A stretch of 63,772 bases of DNA from Verrucomicrobiia bacterium (lineage in GTDB: Bacteria; Verrucomicrobiota; Verrucomicrobiia; Opitutales; Opitutaceae): assembly GCA_011525695.1 (NCBI GenBank), contig WYBX01000033.1, positions 1 through 63,772 on the forward strand. Reading direction: 5' to 3'. Below, piece after piece: positions 54,253 to 63,432 of this stretch (position 1 is its first letter; every line of letters begins with the position of its first letter). Below the pieces are notes generated by a model, which worked only from the letters and a program-made list of their open reading frames with translations, was not told the origin of the DNA and searched no databases. The position numbers were made by a program, and so were the translations under genes.

Positions 54253-55740
54253 TCAATTTCCATCGAGCAGAGAAAACAACGGTGTCTCCATGCTGAATCC
54301 AGGCTTGGTGTACTGCCTAAGTGCTTTGGCCGCAAGTGGGTTCACGACCATGAGCAGGCCATTATCGACCCATCGCTTTATCTGCTTCGATGCCTGAAGT
54401 ACATTCTCGGTACCCATGATGGAGCGCACCTGAGCATTTCCGACCGGCCCATGCTTGTCGATGAAGTCGCTGACTTGTTGCCAGGCCGACGGGCGATTCT
54501 CGTTGAGCATGAAAACGGTCACGGATTCACGCTCGATGTTCGGTCTCGTCAGGTACAGCGGGGGGTAGAGCCCGCTCGCCTGCATCGTCCCGTACATCAT
54601 GCGAACGCCCTCGCCGGCATCCAAGTTGGGTGGGGCCGGGAACTCGCGCAGATTGGACACGAGCAGCGGGTTGCGGGAGTGTGTGCCAATGTGGCGGATG
54701 TTGGCAGGGGTGACCGGACCGATCAACAGTCCGGGACTCTCGACCTCGATGCGATCGGAAAAGATGCGGATCTGGATATCGCTCGGGAGCCGATAGTCGC
54801 GATGGATTACGGCATTCGTGATTGCCTCCCGCAGGACGCGCACGGGGTACTTCTGCACGATCTCGAATCCGAGGGGCCCCATATGGATCCCGGTGGCGAG
54901 CTCCCCGATGACTGCATCCAAAGTGTCCTGAATCAGGCGAATCAGCGGACCGTCGATCGTGATGGGTTTCCGGAGCAGGTTCGTGTTGGGGTCGGTCTCG
55001 ATTCGATTGCCGCGGAAATGGAAAATCCGCACCGCAGCCTTCCCGGCGATCAACCCTGAAGGTGACTCTGCGAAGAGGAGCACGGCGGCACGAGTCGGCA
55101 TCAACTTGCCGTCAGCATTCTTCCTGGCCAAGCCGATGTGGTATAGGGCATCAGCCAGCGGCCGGGTCAGGCGACGCTGGCGGGCGTAGATCCGCCAGAA
55201 ATCCGTCTCAAGCAATTCGAGATCGACGGGTTCGAGCAGATTTTCGGCCGTGATGGCCCCGCGTGCAAATTGCAGATCGCGAATTTCGGGAGCGGTGAGC
55301 TGCTTGTTGCCTTTCTTCAGTCGTACGATGGTCCCGTTGCCGACAACGGAATGTACGGTTGGGCTCTTGCCGACACGAAGCACCGCGATCGATCCGCGGG
55401 ATCCGTCGCGCAGGGTGCAACCGATCTCGATCGGGGTGCATGTCAACAGATGCGGTTCCGTGATCCGCGTCTGGATCAGGCGGCGAACCTCGTCCCAGTT
55501 CGCAGGATTCTCCTGAAGGCCGTAAACGCGATCACGTCCCTTGCCCTTATCGGGATCCTCAAGTCCGAGTGCGATGATGCCGCCGTCGCTATTGGCGAAG
55601 GCCACGACCGTTTCGATCACGGTGCTCAACTTGTCCCGGATGCGCTTACAGTCGAACTGGTAACTCTCGTCCATCCCGAGCAACTGATCGACGAGCGCGT
55701 CGTCGCATGGCGGAGTTGAGCGACCCGCGGGTTCGATCAT
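54253..55740 (-). CDS. AlbA/Schlafen-domain ATPase-like protein
   Basis: This 495-residue protein has an N-terminal AlbA_2 (Schlafen-like) domain (about 15-150): YQFDCKRIRDKLSTVIETVV, FANSDGGIIALGLEDPD and VLRVGKSPTVHSV. The middle shows VLREAITNAVIHRDYRLP, the HATPase-type N box of COG2865 regulators, and ends around MYGTMQASGLYPPLY. A C-terminal winged-helix-like part closes it. Members act as DNA- or RNA-binding regulators, and some Schlafen domains are RNases. The start overlaps the helicase stop by 4 bases, so it is coupled to that gene. A regulatory or sensor function for the operon is plausible. Confidence 0.82.
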   Translation of the reverse strand: MIEPAGRSTPPCDDALVDQLLGMDESYQFDCKRIRDKLSTVIETVVAFANSDGGIIALGLEDPDKGKGRDRVYGLQENPANWDEVRRLIQTRITEPHLLTCTPIEIGCTLRDGSRGSIAVLRVGKSPTVHSVVGNGTIVRLKKGNKQLTAPEIRDLQFARGAITAENLLEPVDLELLETDFWRIYARQRRLTRPLADALYHIGLARKNADGKLMPTRAAVLLFAESPSGLIAGKAAVRIFHFRGNRIETDPNTNLLRKPITIDGPLIRLIQDTLDAVIGELATGIHMGPLGFEIVQKYPVRVLREAITNAVIHRDYRLPSDIQIRIFSDRIEVESPGLLIGPVTPANIRHIGTHSRNPLLVSNLREFPAPPNLDAGEGVRMMYGTMQASGLYPPLYLTRPNIERESVTVFMLNENRPSAWQQVSDFIDKHGPVGNAQVRSIMGTENVLQASKQIKRWVDNGLLMVVNPLAAKALRQYTKPGFSMETPLFSLLDGN

Positions 55741-58700
55741 GTGAAGGCCTTCTCGAGCATTCCGTTCAACACGTCGGCCGGGGTTTCAGCCGGCCTGTGC
55801 GGCAGGAGGGAGTATTTGTTGATCCGCAGGAAAGTGTACCCGAAGCTCTCGAGTTCGAGTTGGCGCTGGACATCGTATTCCAAGTATTCCTGGTCGAAGT
55901 TGTGGGCGGTGACAACGTCTGGGTTGCGGGTGTGAAACTCAACCCCGTCGTACTCGATGATGAGCGACTTCTCCGTGCCGTTTGAAGCCAGGGTCATCAG
56001 GAAGTCCACACGGTAGGACGGAATGTAGCGATGGAACTCCTGCCTGATGTACTTTCCGATCTCGAATTGTGCAATCAGCCGGCACTGCCCGCGATGTGCC
56101 TGGAAGAAGCGGGTTTGGGTGATCAGCCGGTACAACGCCTCCTCTGCCGGTGAGCCGAAGACCGTTGTATCCGTGACATAAATATCATGGGTGGCGTCCC
56201 GGACATTCGCGTAGTGCTTCAGGGCGTCGCCGAGACGGCTGTCAGAATAGTCGGGAATCGGCATGCTGTGCACAAACACCATGGTGTCCTTGGCGCGGCT
56301 GAAACCGACGTTCAGGCGTTGCATCTTCAGGCGGCGAATGTTGTCTGCCGTGCCGCCGACGATGGGGTAAATGGTACGGAGATCCGCGTTGCCCCAGCGC
56401 TTATCCTGAACAAGCGAGTAGTAAACCAGATCCCGCTCCTCGCCCTGCACATCGCCGACAAACCATACTTGGAATCGGTGGTCACGCTCAAGTTCGGTGT
56501 AAAACCGCAGTTCCTTCCGCAGCACTTCCTCCATCCGGGCGGTTTGCTCCTTGAAAGAGCAAATGACACCGATGGTACCCTTGTACCCGGCGGCGTGAAG
56601 GCGTTCCAAGTCCGCCTTGACGGCCTCAATCTCGTCCAGGTTCACGTTCCGGCCCGAGTTGCCCTGCGTCTGCACCGGCAGAAACCGCAACACGTCGCCG
56701 ATTGGTTTTGTGCGGATTCGGTTCGGCACAAGGTCGATCTGGCTCTGCCGGTAGAAGAAGTCGTTCGAATAGCTGATGATCTCTGGAAAGCTGCGAAAGT
56801 GAATGTTGAGCGAGTCGGAATAGTTCTTGAGGGCCTTGGCGAACGACAGCGTGGATGTCCGCACGCTGAACGTCATCAACCACTCCTTGGTGGCGGGAGA
56901 GACCGGTTCGACGTGGCTGGATTCCTGGTCTTCCTCGCAAAGCTCCCGGACTGCCTCTTTCGCCAAACTGTCACGCTCCTCCTCCGACAGCACAGTATTC
57001 ATGTCCAGCGAGTAGTCGCGGAGAATGTCCTTGAAGTACTGCGCGGCGTACCGTTCGGAGATGTTGACCGCGCCGACCGCCCCATATTGCAGTTCGTCTC
57101 CGAAGACGATGATCTGCCTGGCCCGGAGCATTAGCGAAATCGAGTCTGCGATGGAGACTTGGGAGGCCTCATCGATAATGAGGTAGTCGACAAGATCCTT
57201 CGTCATCGGCAGGTGCCGCGAGATCATGCCCGGTTCAGCGATCACGCATGTCAGATTGCCAAACAGTACACGGGCCTGATCGTCCGAGATTCGTCTGCCC
57301 GCTTTGATTGCGATGATGATCTTTTGGACGTCGCCGGCAAAATTTTGAAGCCCCTTGAAGCGGGCGTCCATGTGCTGATCCAGCAGCTTGTGTGTCTTGG
57401 CGTAGAAATCGGCAATGGACTGTCGTGAGGGCGCACGAAGATCCGGGTGCCGCGACACCCGGCCATGCAATTCAATGTAGCGGATCACTTGCGCTGGCTT
57501 GCCGGTAGCGGAGGCCAGCGCTGTCAGGGAACGCAGGTCATCCGCGGTGACCCCGATAACACCGAGCACGAGCGAGTAGGCCTGGAAAACACGGGAGAGC
57601 AGCGCGATGTCATCGTTGCCGAGTATGGCCAGGATATCGCGCGCAGACTTCAGCAGCGCATAAAGTGCTGGCAGATCATCGACGGCAATGCCAGCCGCCT
57701 GGGCGACTGGCTGGAGGCTGGCGGCCAGCGCGCGGTGGTCCTTCAATTGACAGAGACCGGCGACCGTGGCCCGCAATTCCCTCAGGGGTACTTGGGTGAG
57801 ATCACGCTTCAGTGTGGCCACCAATAATGCCGTGACCTCGTGGTACTCCAATGCTCCGACCTCCCGGAGCCGATCTGCAAGACGAGCAGGCGAAATTCGG
57901 ATGTGGCCGCTTAGGAAATAGTCGGGTGCCAACCATGGGACCAAGATGCACGTGCTCTCGATCGCCTCCACCGCCTTCAAGTAGTATCCGAGGACCGCGA
58001 CAGCCGTCGACTCCCTGACCTGTTGGGCAACGGAGGGAAAGCGCTCCTCAAGCGAAAGCCGACACCGGTGGACCTGCTTGTCTGGTCGCAGCCACCTCAA
58101 GAATCTTTTCTCATGAGCGGCCAGAATTTCCAGTGCGTCCCGGACTTCACAGAGATCGCTGTACGACTGAATCCCGCTTAAACTGCACAGCGCATCCGGA
58201 GGGATTGGCGGCGAGTCATCGCTGGATGGTGGCAGCGGCATTCCCTCTCGACATGCTACCGCCAGTTCGGTGAGCAGCGTCTCGAACTTTGAAACGGCCT
58301 CCGGGATGGGCTGTGCCAACGCGAGCAGATCCTGCCGGAGGGAGGCGCGGGCGCCGTTCAGTTGATTGCAGCGGTCCAGCGTTTGTGCAATATTGTGGCG
58401 CTGTTCGGACAGGAACGTGAGGGCTGTGAGGGAAATTTTGCATGGTGCGGTTGCCACGGTGCCCGCGATTTGCCCGAAACGGACTCCGTCAATTGCCTCT
58501 GATTCCCGCCGTGGCATTGAAGCGCTGACCAATTCGCCATCGGAGCCGAACAGCTCGGTGTGGAGCTGCACAAGTTCGAATGCGTCGCGGATCAGGTCCG
58601 GATAGGAATCTGCGGTTTGCAGGAATTCCTCATGATCTGAGCCAATCCTTCCAAGCAACGCATCCCGATCTCTTGCCACTGCTTCCGGATTACCGGCAAG

Positions 58701-60317
58701 GTGGCGCTGGCTGGCAGCGTTGATCACAGGCGAAGATAGAGTGTTCTCCAGATCGTTCGGGCTGCGTGGACCCTTCGCGGTGCCAGAGCTAAGCCGCAGC
58801 ACCGGCGGCTTGGCTCGCGGATGCACGGTCCTGAACTGCTCGATCAGCATGTTATCGATGACATCCAGTGCCTGCTGCTTGTGGGACGTCACGAGGACGC
58901 TCCTGCCCATAAGGGTTGCCTGGTAAATCAGTGCGGTGATCGTGTGTGATTTTCCGGTACCCGGTGGTCCGTCCACCACGATGAAACGATTGTCGGGATC
59001 CTCGGCGGCGAGAAGAATCCGCTTCTGTGGATCATTCAGTGGGAGAGGAATCTGGCTCGCCTGATGGATCAACCGGCTGACCGACTTGCGTGGGTACCGC
59101 TTTTCGTAAGTCTTGGCCACATCGTCCGTCGTATTCTTGACGTTTCCACCCACGTACTGAGTGACCATCTCGATGAACTTGCTGCCCGCGCCATCATCGA
59201 GACTGGTAAGGAGACCCGAGTAGTCGAGAATTCGCCGGTCTTCGTCTCCCACCGTTTGCAGGGCCACCCGGAATCGGACATCCGGCAGATTCTCTGCAAC
59301 AACAGGCGGGAATCCATGATTCAAGAGAAAGGAATCGGGGATGTTGTATTTGGTCTGAAGGAAATGCTCGATCGGCCCAAGAGCCTGTGCAGCCTCCTCG
59401 AAACGGCACGCCCGCGGTGTGGTCAATATGCTCTCGAATTCGAAGCTGTTCACAGCGGGCGTATTCAGCATGAACACATCGCGGAGGCTGCGCAGCGTCA
59501 CCGTGTCGCTGGTCGAGGACACCTCGATTTCCGCGCAGAATAGCGGATAGCGTAGCTGACTCTCCCGGCCAATGTCGTGAAAGAACAAGTACACGGACTG
59601 CGATCCCACCGACTGCCAATAGGCGGCGAGCACCATCTCCAGATCGAAGAGCACGAACTCACCGATGGATTTCTGTATATGCTGCCGAATGGCCTCGATG
59701 TAGTCGTCGCTCCGCGCGTGCTGCGTCGCCAACTGCTGGATGTCGTCAAAGAACTGCTGCTCTTCCTGGCGGGCGTTCAGGGACACCCGTGGAAAGGCGT
59801 TCTCGAACCGCAACGATGCGCGGAGCTCATCCAACTTGGCTTGCTGCAAATTGAGGAGGCATCCGGCGTACTGCTTGCGCAGACGCATGTTGTATTGACG
59901 GCACGCTTCTTTCCATGCGCCGCGCCGATCTACAGGCAAATCGAACAAATCCGTCGCCACCACCCCTGCGGGTTGCGGTTTGTCTTCAAGGTAGAATCCG
60001 TATTCGTGAAGCAGCGACTCGAGGTATTCCGGGCCGGCCTCCGCGCCGACGTACTCCAAAAGTTTTTCGACGATGCTTCGACCGCTCAGAGGGATGACGT
60101 ACTCGCCTTTCCGGACAGTGACATCGATGGGGCGGTTTGCAGCCACACAGTCCAAGATTCGTGCCTGCACATCCGGGAACACAGCAAGATCCAGCACATC
60201 CAGAGCATGCTGCTGGGCATCCGCCCACTGGTACGCCAGCCGCTTCGTGGCAAAGCGGAAGCGAGTCTCCGTGTACGTCGCGAAGTAGTTGAGTATGCTT
60301 TTGGCAAATGTCCGCAC
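55737..60317 (-). CDS. SF1 (UPF1/Dna2-like) helicase with C-terminal Vsr-like nuclease domain
   Basis: This 1526-residue fusion has an N-terminal region (1-420) of unknown fold. The SF1 helicase follows: Walker A DGPPGTGKSHTI (449-460), LIIDEASQVSIADSI near 1050, FGDELQYGAVG, VGDVQGEERDLVYYSLV, and motif VI RLNVGFSRAKDTMVFVHS. The C-terminal DUF559/REase-like nuclease (about 1400-1500) has YRVDFLM, EYDGVEFHTRN and FLRINKYS. Between Walker A and the DEAS box lies a helical insert of about 500 residues. The start is GTG (60317). It heads a minus-strand operon with the AlbA, mod and res genes. It probably unwinds and cleaves invading nucleic acid, by inference. Confidence 0.87.
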   Translation of the reverse strand: MRTFAKSILNYFATYTETRFRFATKRLAYQWADAQQHALDVLDLAVFPDVQARILDCVAANRPIDVTVRKGEYVIPLSGRSIVEKLLEYVGAEAGPEYLESLLHEYGFYLEDKPQPAGVVATDLFDLPVDRRGAWKEACRQYNMRLRKQYAGCLLNLQQAKLDELRASLRFENAFPRVSLNARQEEQQFFDDIQQLATQHARSDDYIEAIRQHIQKSIGEFVLFDLEMVLAAYWQSVGSQSVYLFFHDIGRESQLRYPLFCAEIEVSSTSDTVTLRSLRDVFMLNTPAVNSFEFESILTTPRACRFEEAAQALGPIEHFLQTKYNIPDSFLLNHGFPPVVAENLPDVRFRVALQTVGDEDRRILDYSGLLTSLDDGAGSKFIEMVTQYVGGNVKNTTDDVAKTYEKRYPRKSVSRLIHQASQIPLPLNDPQKRILLAAEDPDNRFIVVDGPPGTGKSHTITALIYQATLMGRSVLVTSHKQQALDVIDNMLIEQFRTVHPRAKPPVLRLSSGTAKGPRSPNDLENTLSSPVINAASQRHLAGNPEAVARDRDALLGRIGSDHEEFLQTADSYPDLIRDAFELVQLHTELFGSDGELVSASMPRRESEAIDGVRFGQIAGTVATAPCKISLTALTFLSEQRHNIAQTLDRCNQLNGARASLRQDLLALAQPIPEAVSKFETLLTELAVACREGMPLPPSSDDSPPIPPDALCSLSGIQSYSDLCEVRDALEILAAHEKRFLRWLRPDKQVHRCRLSLEERFPSVAQQVRESTAVAVLGYYLKAVEAIESTCILVPWLAPDYFLSGHIRISPARLADRLREVGALEYHEVTALLVATLKRDLTQVPLRELRATVAGLCQLKDHRALAASLQPVAQAAGIAVDDLPALYALLKSARDILAILGNDDIALLSRVFQAYSLVLGVIGVTADDLRSLTALASATGKPAQVIRYIELHGRVSRHPDLRAPSRQSIADFYAKTHKLLDQHMDARFKGLQNFAGDVQKIIIAIKAGRRISDDQARVLFGNLTCVIAEPGMISRHLPMTKDLVDYLIIDEASQVSIADSISLMLRARQIIVFGDELQYGAVGAVNISERYAAQYFKDILRDYSLDMNTVLSEEERDSLAKEAVRELCEEDQESSHVEPVSPATKEWLMTFSVRTSTLSFAKALKNYSDSLNIHFRSFPEIISYSNDFFYRQSQIDLVPNRIRTKPIGDVLRFLPVQTQGNSGRNVNLDEIEAVKADLERLHAAGYKGTIGVICSFKEQTARMEEVLRKELRFYTELERDHRFQVWFVGDVQGEERDLVYYSLVQDKRWGNADLRTIYPIVGGTADNIRRLKMQRLNVGFSRAKDTMVFVHSMPIPDYSDSRLGDALKHYANVRDATHDIYVTDTTVFGSPAEEALYRLITQTRFFQAHRGQCRLIAQFEIGKYIRQEFHRYIPSYRVDFLMTLASNGTEKSLIIEYDGVEFHTRNPDVVTAHNFDQEYLEYDVQRQLELESFGYTFLRINKYSLLPHRPAETPADVLNGMLEKAFT

Positions 60318-61211
60318 TGCGCAGTCTCCATTTCACGATCACTCGCTGCTGCGCACGACCCACTTGGCCCTGCCGAGGGCGATGATTTCGAGTTCCATGG
60401 TGTGACACTCCAATTACGCCATCACGTCTAATCAGGAAGGTAAGCCATTCCACGGATGGTGATTTGCCTGCCTAGATTAGCGCCGCAGGATTTCATTTTT
60501 CAAAGGGGGCAAAGGTACTGTTCGGCAACCGTATCAATCCAGTTCGAGACTTGGCGCACAGATGTGGGATTTCAACCCTGCGTCGTGATTATCGACAAAT
60601 CGATGCTTCTGTCGGGCAAGCCACGCCAATTGGCCAATTGTCTGAAGCGTCCTGTATGGCTCCGGGATTCTTCTGTCGTGCCGAAGTGCGCTGGTCCAAA
60701 TTGTGGCGAACATCATGATCTGAGTGGCGGGCAATGCACCGACGCGTTGTGCCGGTGGGTGATACTTGAGAATGCCCGCCCGGAACACGAGCTCCGCATG
60801 TTCCGGAATTCCGGAAGGTGAAGCTGAACGCATTTCGTGCGCCGTTGTTCGACCCATCGTACGGGACCGTTCGAATCGACCTGCGAATGCCCGGAATGCG
60901 GTCGGGCACCGGCATTTTTGGTAATTGGGGAAAATCGAAATCCTGATCTCCCGTATTCAAGCGCGGCGGGCGCTGCTATGCTGCCGGGCGGAATGAACTC
61001 ACACGCGCTTCATCAGGCGGCAAGCGAACCGATTTTCTCTCGGTTCGGCTCCCCTGGGACATCCATCGCGATACTCAAGATTGGAGGCTTTCCTTCGCGA
61101 ATCTTCGCGCCCTTGGCGGTGGAATTGCATGGTCCAAATTAATTAGGGGCCCAGCCGCGTTCATTTGCCCCGTATTTCTCCGCGAAGCCTTCGGTTACAC
61201 TGCTCTTCACC
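60318..61211. other. Long intergenic stretch between opposite-facing operons
   Basis: Almost 900 bases separate the divergent helicase and HTH-type genes. Frames of up to about 120 codons on either strand give translations with no domain and irregular composition. A 19-codon ORF (minus, ending before the helicase) starts MELEIIALGRAK but is too short to support. Near 61085-61130 there is a TTCGCGAATCTTCGCGCCC stretch ending in AATTGCATGG, similar to 19142-19185, so a dispersed repeat remnant is present here as well. Promoters must be here but are not clear. Confidence 0.45.
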
Positions 61212-61808
61212 ATGAGAACACATCCGTCAGATCCAGTCGTGGCCGTCGCACCCGATTACTCCCAGTTTGACACCGCCGAGGACATGCTTCGTGACGCCGT
61301 CGAGTGGGGGCTCGACGAAAAGCTCTGGGAGTTGATGTGCCGGTTTCGTCAAGGGATCAAAGGGCCAAACGGTCAGGAGACCAAGGGAGCAAGGGACGAA
61401 GGGACCAATGGACCAAACGGTCAGGGGACCAATGGACTGTCCGGAGACAGTGCGTATTTCGGTCATGAATTCAGCGAGGCCAGAATGGCCGCGGAGCGTA
61501 TGGCCCGCGATCTCGTCTTCGAGATGGCCTCGGCAAAGAACCGCGACATGGCCTTGGACCTTCTGATCCACGTGACCGGGATCGGCGAATTCGGCTCGTC
61601 AAGCCTGCGGGACTACGCGCGCCGTCACGGCTGCACCCACGAGTGGTTCCGCCGTCAGGCCGAGGCGATGCGCAAGAGGCTGGATCTGCCGCGGCTGCCT
61701 TCCCAGCGCTCCGAAAGAGTCCGGGCGGAATACCGGCTACTCAACCGCCGGAATGGTTCCGGCCGTGAGGAGCGGCCGGAAGAGCAAGGTGTAGGGTTCC
61801 AAGGGTAA
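61212..61808 (+). CDS. Putative DNA-binding protein with low-complexity insertion
   Basis: This 198-residue protein is not recognised with certainty. The C-terminal half (about 85-170) is helical, and SSSLRDYARRHGCTHEWFRR looks like a helix-turn-helix. The N-terminal 46 residues (EDMLRDAVEWGLDEKLWELM) are helical too. Between them, residues 48-80 are a Gly/Asn/Thr-rich stretch (IKGPNGQETKGARDEGTNG), encoded by imperfect AAGGGACCAA-type DNA repeats that kept the frame. The following DNA-binding and ParA-like genes on the same strand suggest a replication or maintenance operon. Confidence 0.6.
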   Translation: MRTHPSDPVVAVAPDYSQFDTAEDMLRDAVEWGLDEKLWELMCRFRQGIKGPNGQETKGARDEGTNGPNGQGTNGLSGDSAYFGHEFSEARMAAERMARDLVFEMASAKNRDMALDLLIHVTGIGEFGSSSLRDYARRHGCTHEWFRRQAEAMRKRLDLPRLPSQRSERVRAEYRLLNRRNGSGREERPEEQGVGFQG

Positions 61809-61856
61809 GTCGAAGCGCCTCGCATCCTTTCGCTCGACAGTTGCCAGCCATTCAAG

Positions 61857-62579
61857 ATGTCCCATCGAACTGGAGAAGTCTCAGACGGCGTGGCGTTGAA
61901 CCCGCTGTTGGGTGACCTGCCGCAGGAGCATATCCAGCAGGCGTCCCCGCTGGGGCTGGCGCTTCGTCCCGGCATGGACCTCCAGACATGGTCGGCATTG
62001 GTCGCAACCGTGGCACAATCGGCGGGGCGCATTACCCGGAATCGGGACACGCTGACCGCCTGGCTCGGCGATCTGCTGGCATACGGCAGAGGAAGGTATC
62101 GCGGTCAGATCACGGAATACGCCGAGGCGGCCGGGCTCGATCCCGGGACCTTGCGAGTCGCGAAACTGGTTTGCTCCCGGATTCCAGTGTTGAGTCGTCA
62201 CAACGCATTGTCGTGGTCGCATCACTGCGAGGTCGGCAGGGCATTGAAGGACCCGGTGGAGATCAAACGCTGGCTCGAGCTGGCCGTGGCGGAAGCCTTG
62301 TCGGTCCGGGCGCTGCGGAAGCGGATCCGCCTGCATCTGGCCGATGTCGCCGCCCCAGACAGGGCACTCGCCACGGTCGGAGTGCCCCCTGCCGTTCTCA
62401 CGCTTTTGAACGAATTGCGCGCCGCCGGCAGGATCGTTGCGAAGCATCCGAAGATCTGGGCCACGTGGACCCCGGCCATGTGCGAGCTCGCCTTGGCGGA
62501 GATGAATCCGCTGGTCGAGCTGATTGACGCGATGCGCTCGCGCGCGGGGTCGGCCCGGTTGCCGCGGCGCGCCAGTTGA
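61857..62579 (+). CDS. Putative DNA-binding maintenance protein
   Basis: This 240-residue, mostly helical protein has a motif set (AWLGDLLAYGRGRYRGQITE; AAGLDPGTLRVAKLVCSRIP; LSWSHHCEVGRALKDPVEIK; ALSVRALRKRIR) also found in plasmid- and phage-encoded DNA-binding proteins of ParB-like or HTH type. No enzyme motif is seen. It lies 48 bases after the preceding gene and 16 bases before the ParA-like start, so the three form an operon. It is likely the DNA-binding partner of the ParA-like ATPase, by gene order. Confidence 0.6.
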   Translation: MSHRTGEVSDGVALNPLLGDLPQEHIQQASPLGLALRPGMDLQTWSALVATVAQSAGRITRNRDTLTAWLGDLLAYGRGRYRGQITEYAEAAGLDPGTLRVAKLVCSRIPVLSRHNALSWSHHCEVGRALKDPVEIKRWLELAVAEALSVRALRKRIRLHLADVAAPDRALATVGVPPAVLTLLNELRAAGRIVAKHPKIWATWTPAMCELALAEMNPLVELIDAMRSRAGSARLPRRAS

Positions 62580-62595
62580 CACGCCGCCGGGGGCG

Positions 62596-63423
62596 ATGAA
62601 TCCCGAAATCAACCACCGGCTGCTGGTGCCCGTGCAGGCCCGCGGCAATGTGGGCAAGAGCACGGTCCTGGGCGTCCTCGCCAGCTGGCTCGACCAGCGA
62701 TCGGTCGAGTGGCATGGCTTCGATCTGGATCCGGATCACCGGTGCCTCGAACGGATGTTTCCGGAGACGGTCTCCCTGGTGCCGCTGGGCGACGAGCCAG
62801 AGGGGGACGTTGTCAAGCTGCTCCGGTCATGCACGTCGCGTCCGGTCACGCTAATCGATCCCCGGGCACATTTGAACGAGGTGCTGCTTCGCACCTGGGA
62901 GATCATTCGGTTTCAGGAGTCGTTCACCGCAGCGGACGGCAGGGTCACCGTGCTGTTGTTTCCGGCGGATGACCTGGAGGTGATGACCGATTTGGATCGG
63001 ACGGTCAGCCGGCTCGGGGACACGGTGGATTACATCGTGGTCCGGAATCGCGCACGGGCGCCGCGCACACGGATGTTCGACGGGTCCGAACTCGAGGCCG
63101 AATTGGTCCGATTCGGCGCCGGTCTGCTCGAAGTGCCCGTGCTCCTCTCGATGGCGCGCAATCATCTGGCAGCACTGGAGGTCGAGCTGGGCCGGGGCGT
63201 TCCGCATGTGGAAGCGATTGCGAACCGCGACCTTCCGCTTGATGTGATGGTACGGATGATGCTCGACGACTGGGTGAGAGGAGTGTTTCGGCGGTTCGAC
63301 GGTATTGCCGGGAAACTGCTGCCGACGCGTATCGCCGCGGGGATTTCCGCTGCTCCAACGAATGGACTCGCAGCGGCGGTGCCGATTCGCCGCGGGGCGA
63401 AAATCAACCGCGGCAACTTGTAA
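62596..63423 (+). CDS. ParA/MinD-like ATPase
   Basis: This 275-residue P-loop protein has the phosphate-binding motif VQARGNVGKSTVL (near residues 12-24). The lysine is in GKST, and a glycine-asparagine-valine stretch replaces the usual KGGVGKT. DLDPDH follows in the position of ParA's D-x-D, and TLIDPRAHL resembles the switch II site. The second signature lysine is missing. Free-living plasmids and ICEs carry similar degenerate ParA proteins for segregation or for coupling to conjugation. The start at 62596 (MNPEINHRLL) is preferred over 62524, which overlaps the preceding gene. Confidence 0.75.
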   Translation: MNPEINHRLLVPVQARGNVGKSTVLGVLASWLDQRSVEWHGFDLDPDHRCLERMFPETVSLVPLGDEPEGDVVKLLRSCTSRPVTLIDPRAHLNEVLLRTWEIIRFQESFTAADGRVTVLLFPADDLEVMTDLDRTVSRLGDTVDYIVVRNRARAPRTRMFDGSELEAELVRFGAGLLEVPVLLSMARNHLAALEVELGRGVPHVEAIANRDLPLDVMVRMMLDDWVRGVFRRFDGIAGKLLPTRIAAGISAAPTNGLAAAVPIRRGAKINRGNL

Positions 63424-63432
63424 CAGGACGCC

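Noticed and set aside
60456..61142. Small plus- and minus-strand ORFs of 100-123 codons
   Set aside because: No domain, irregular composition, mutually overlapping on both strands.
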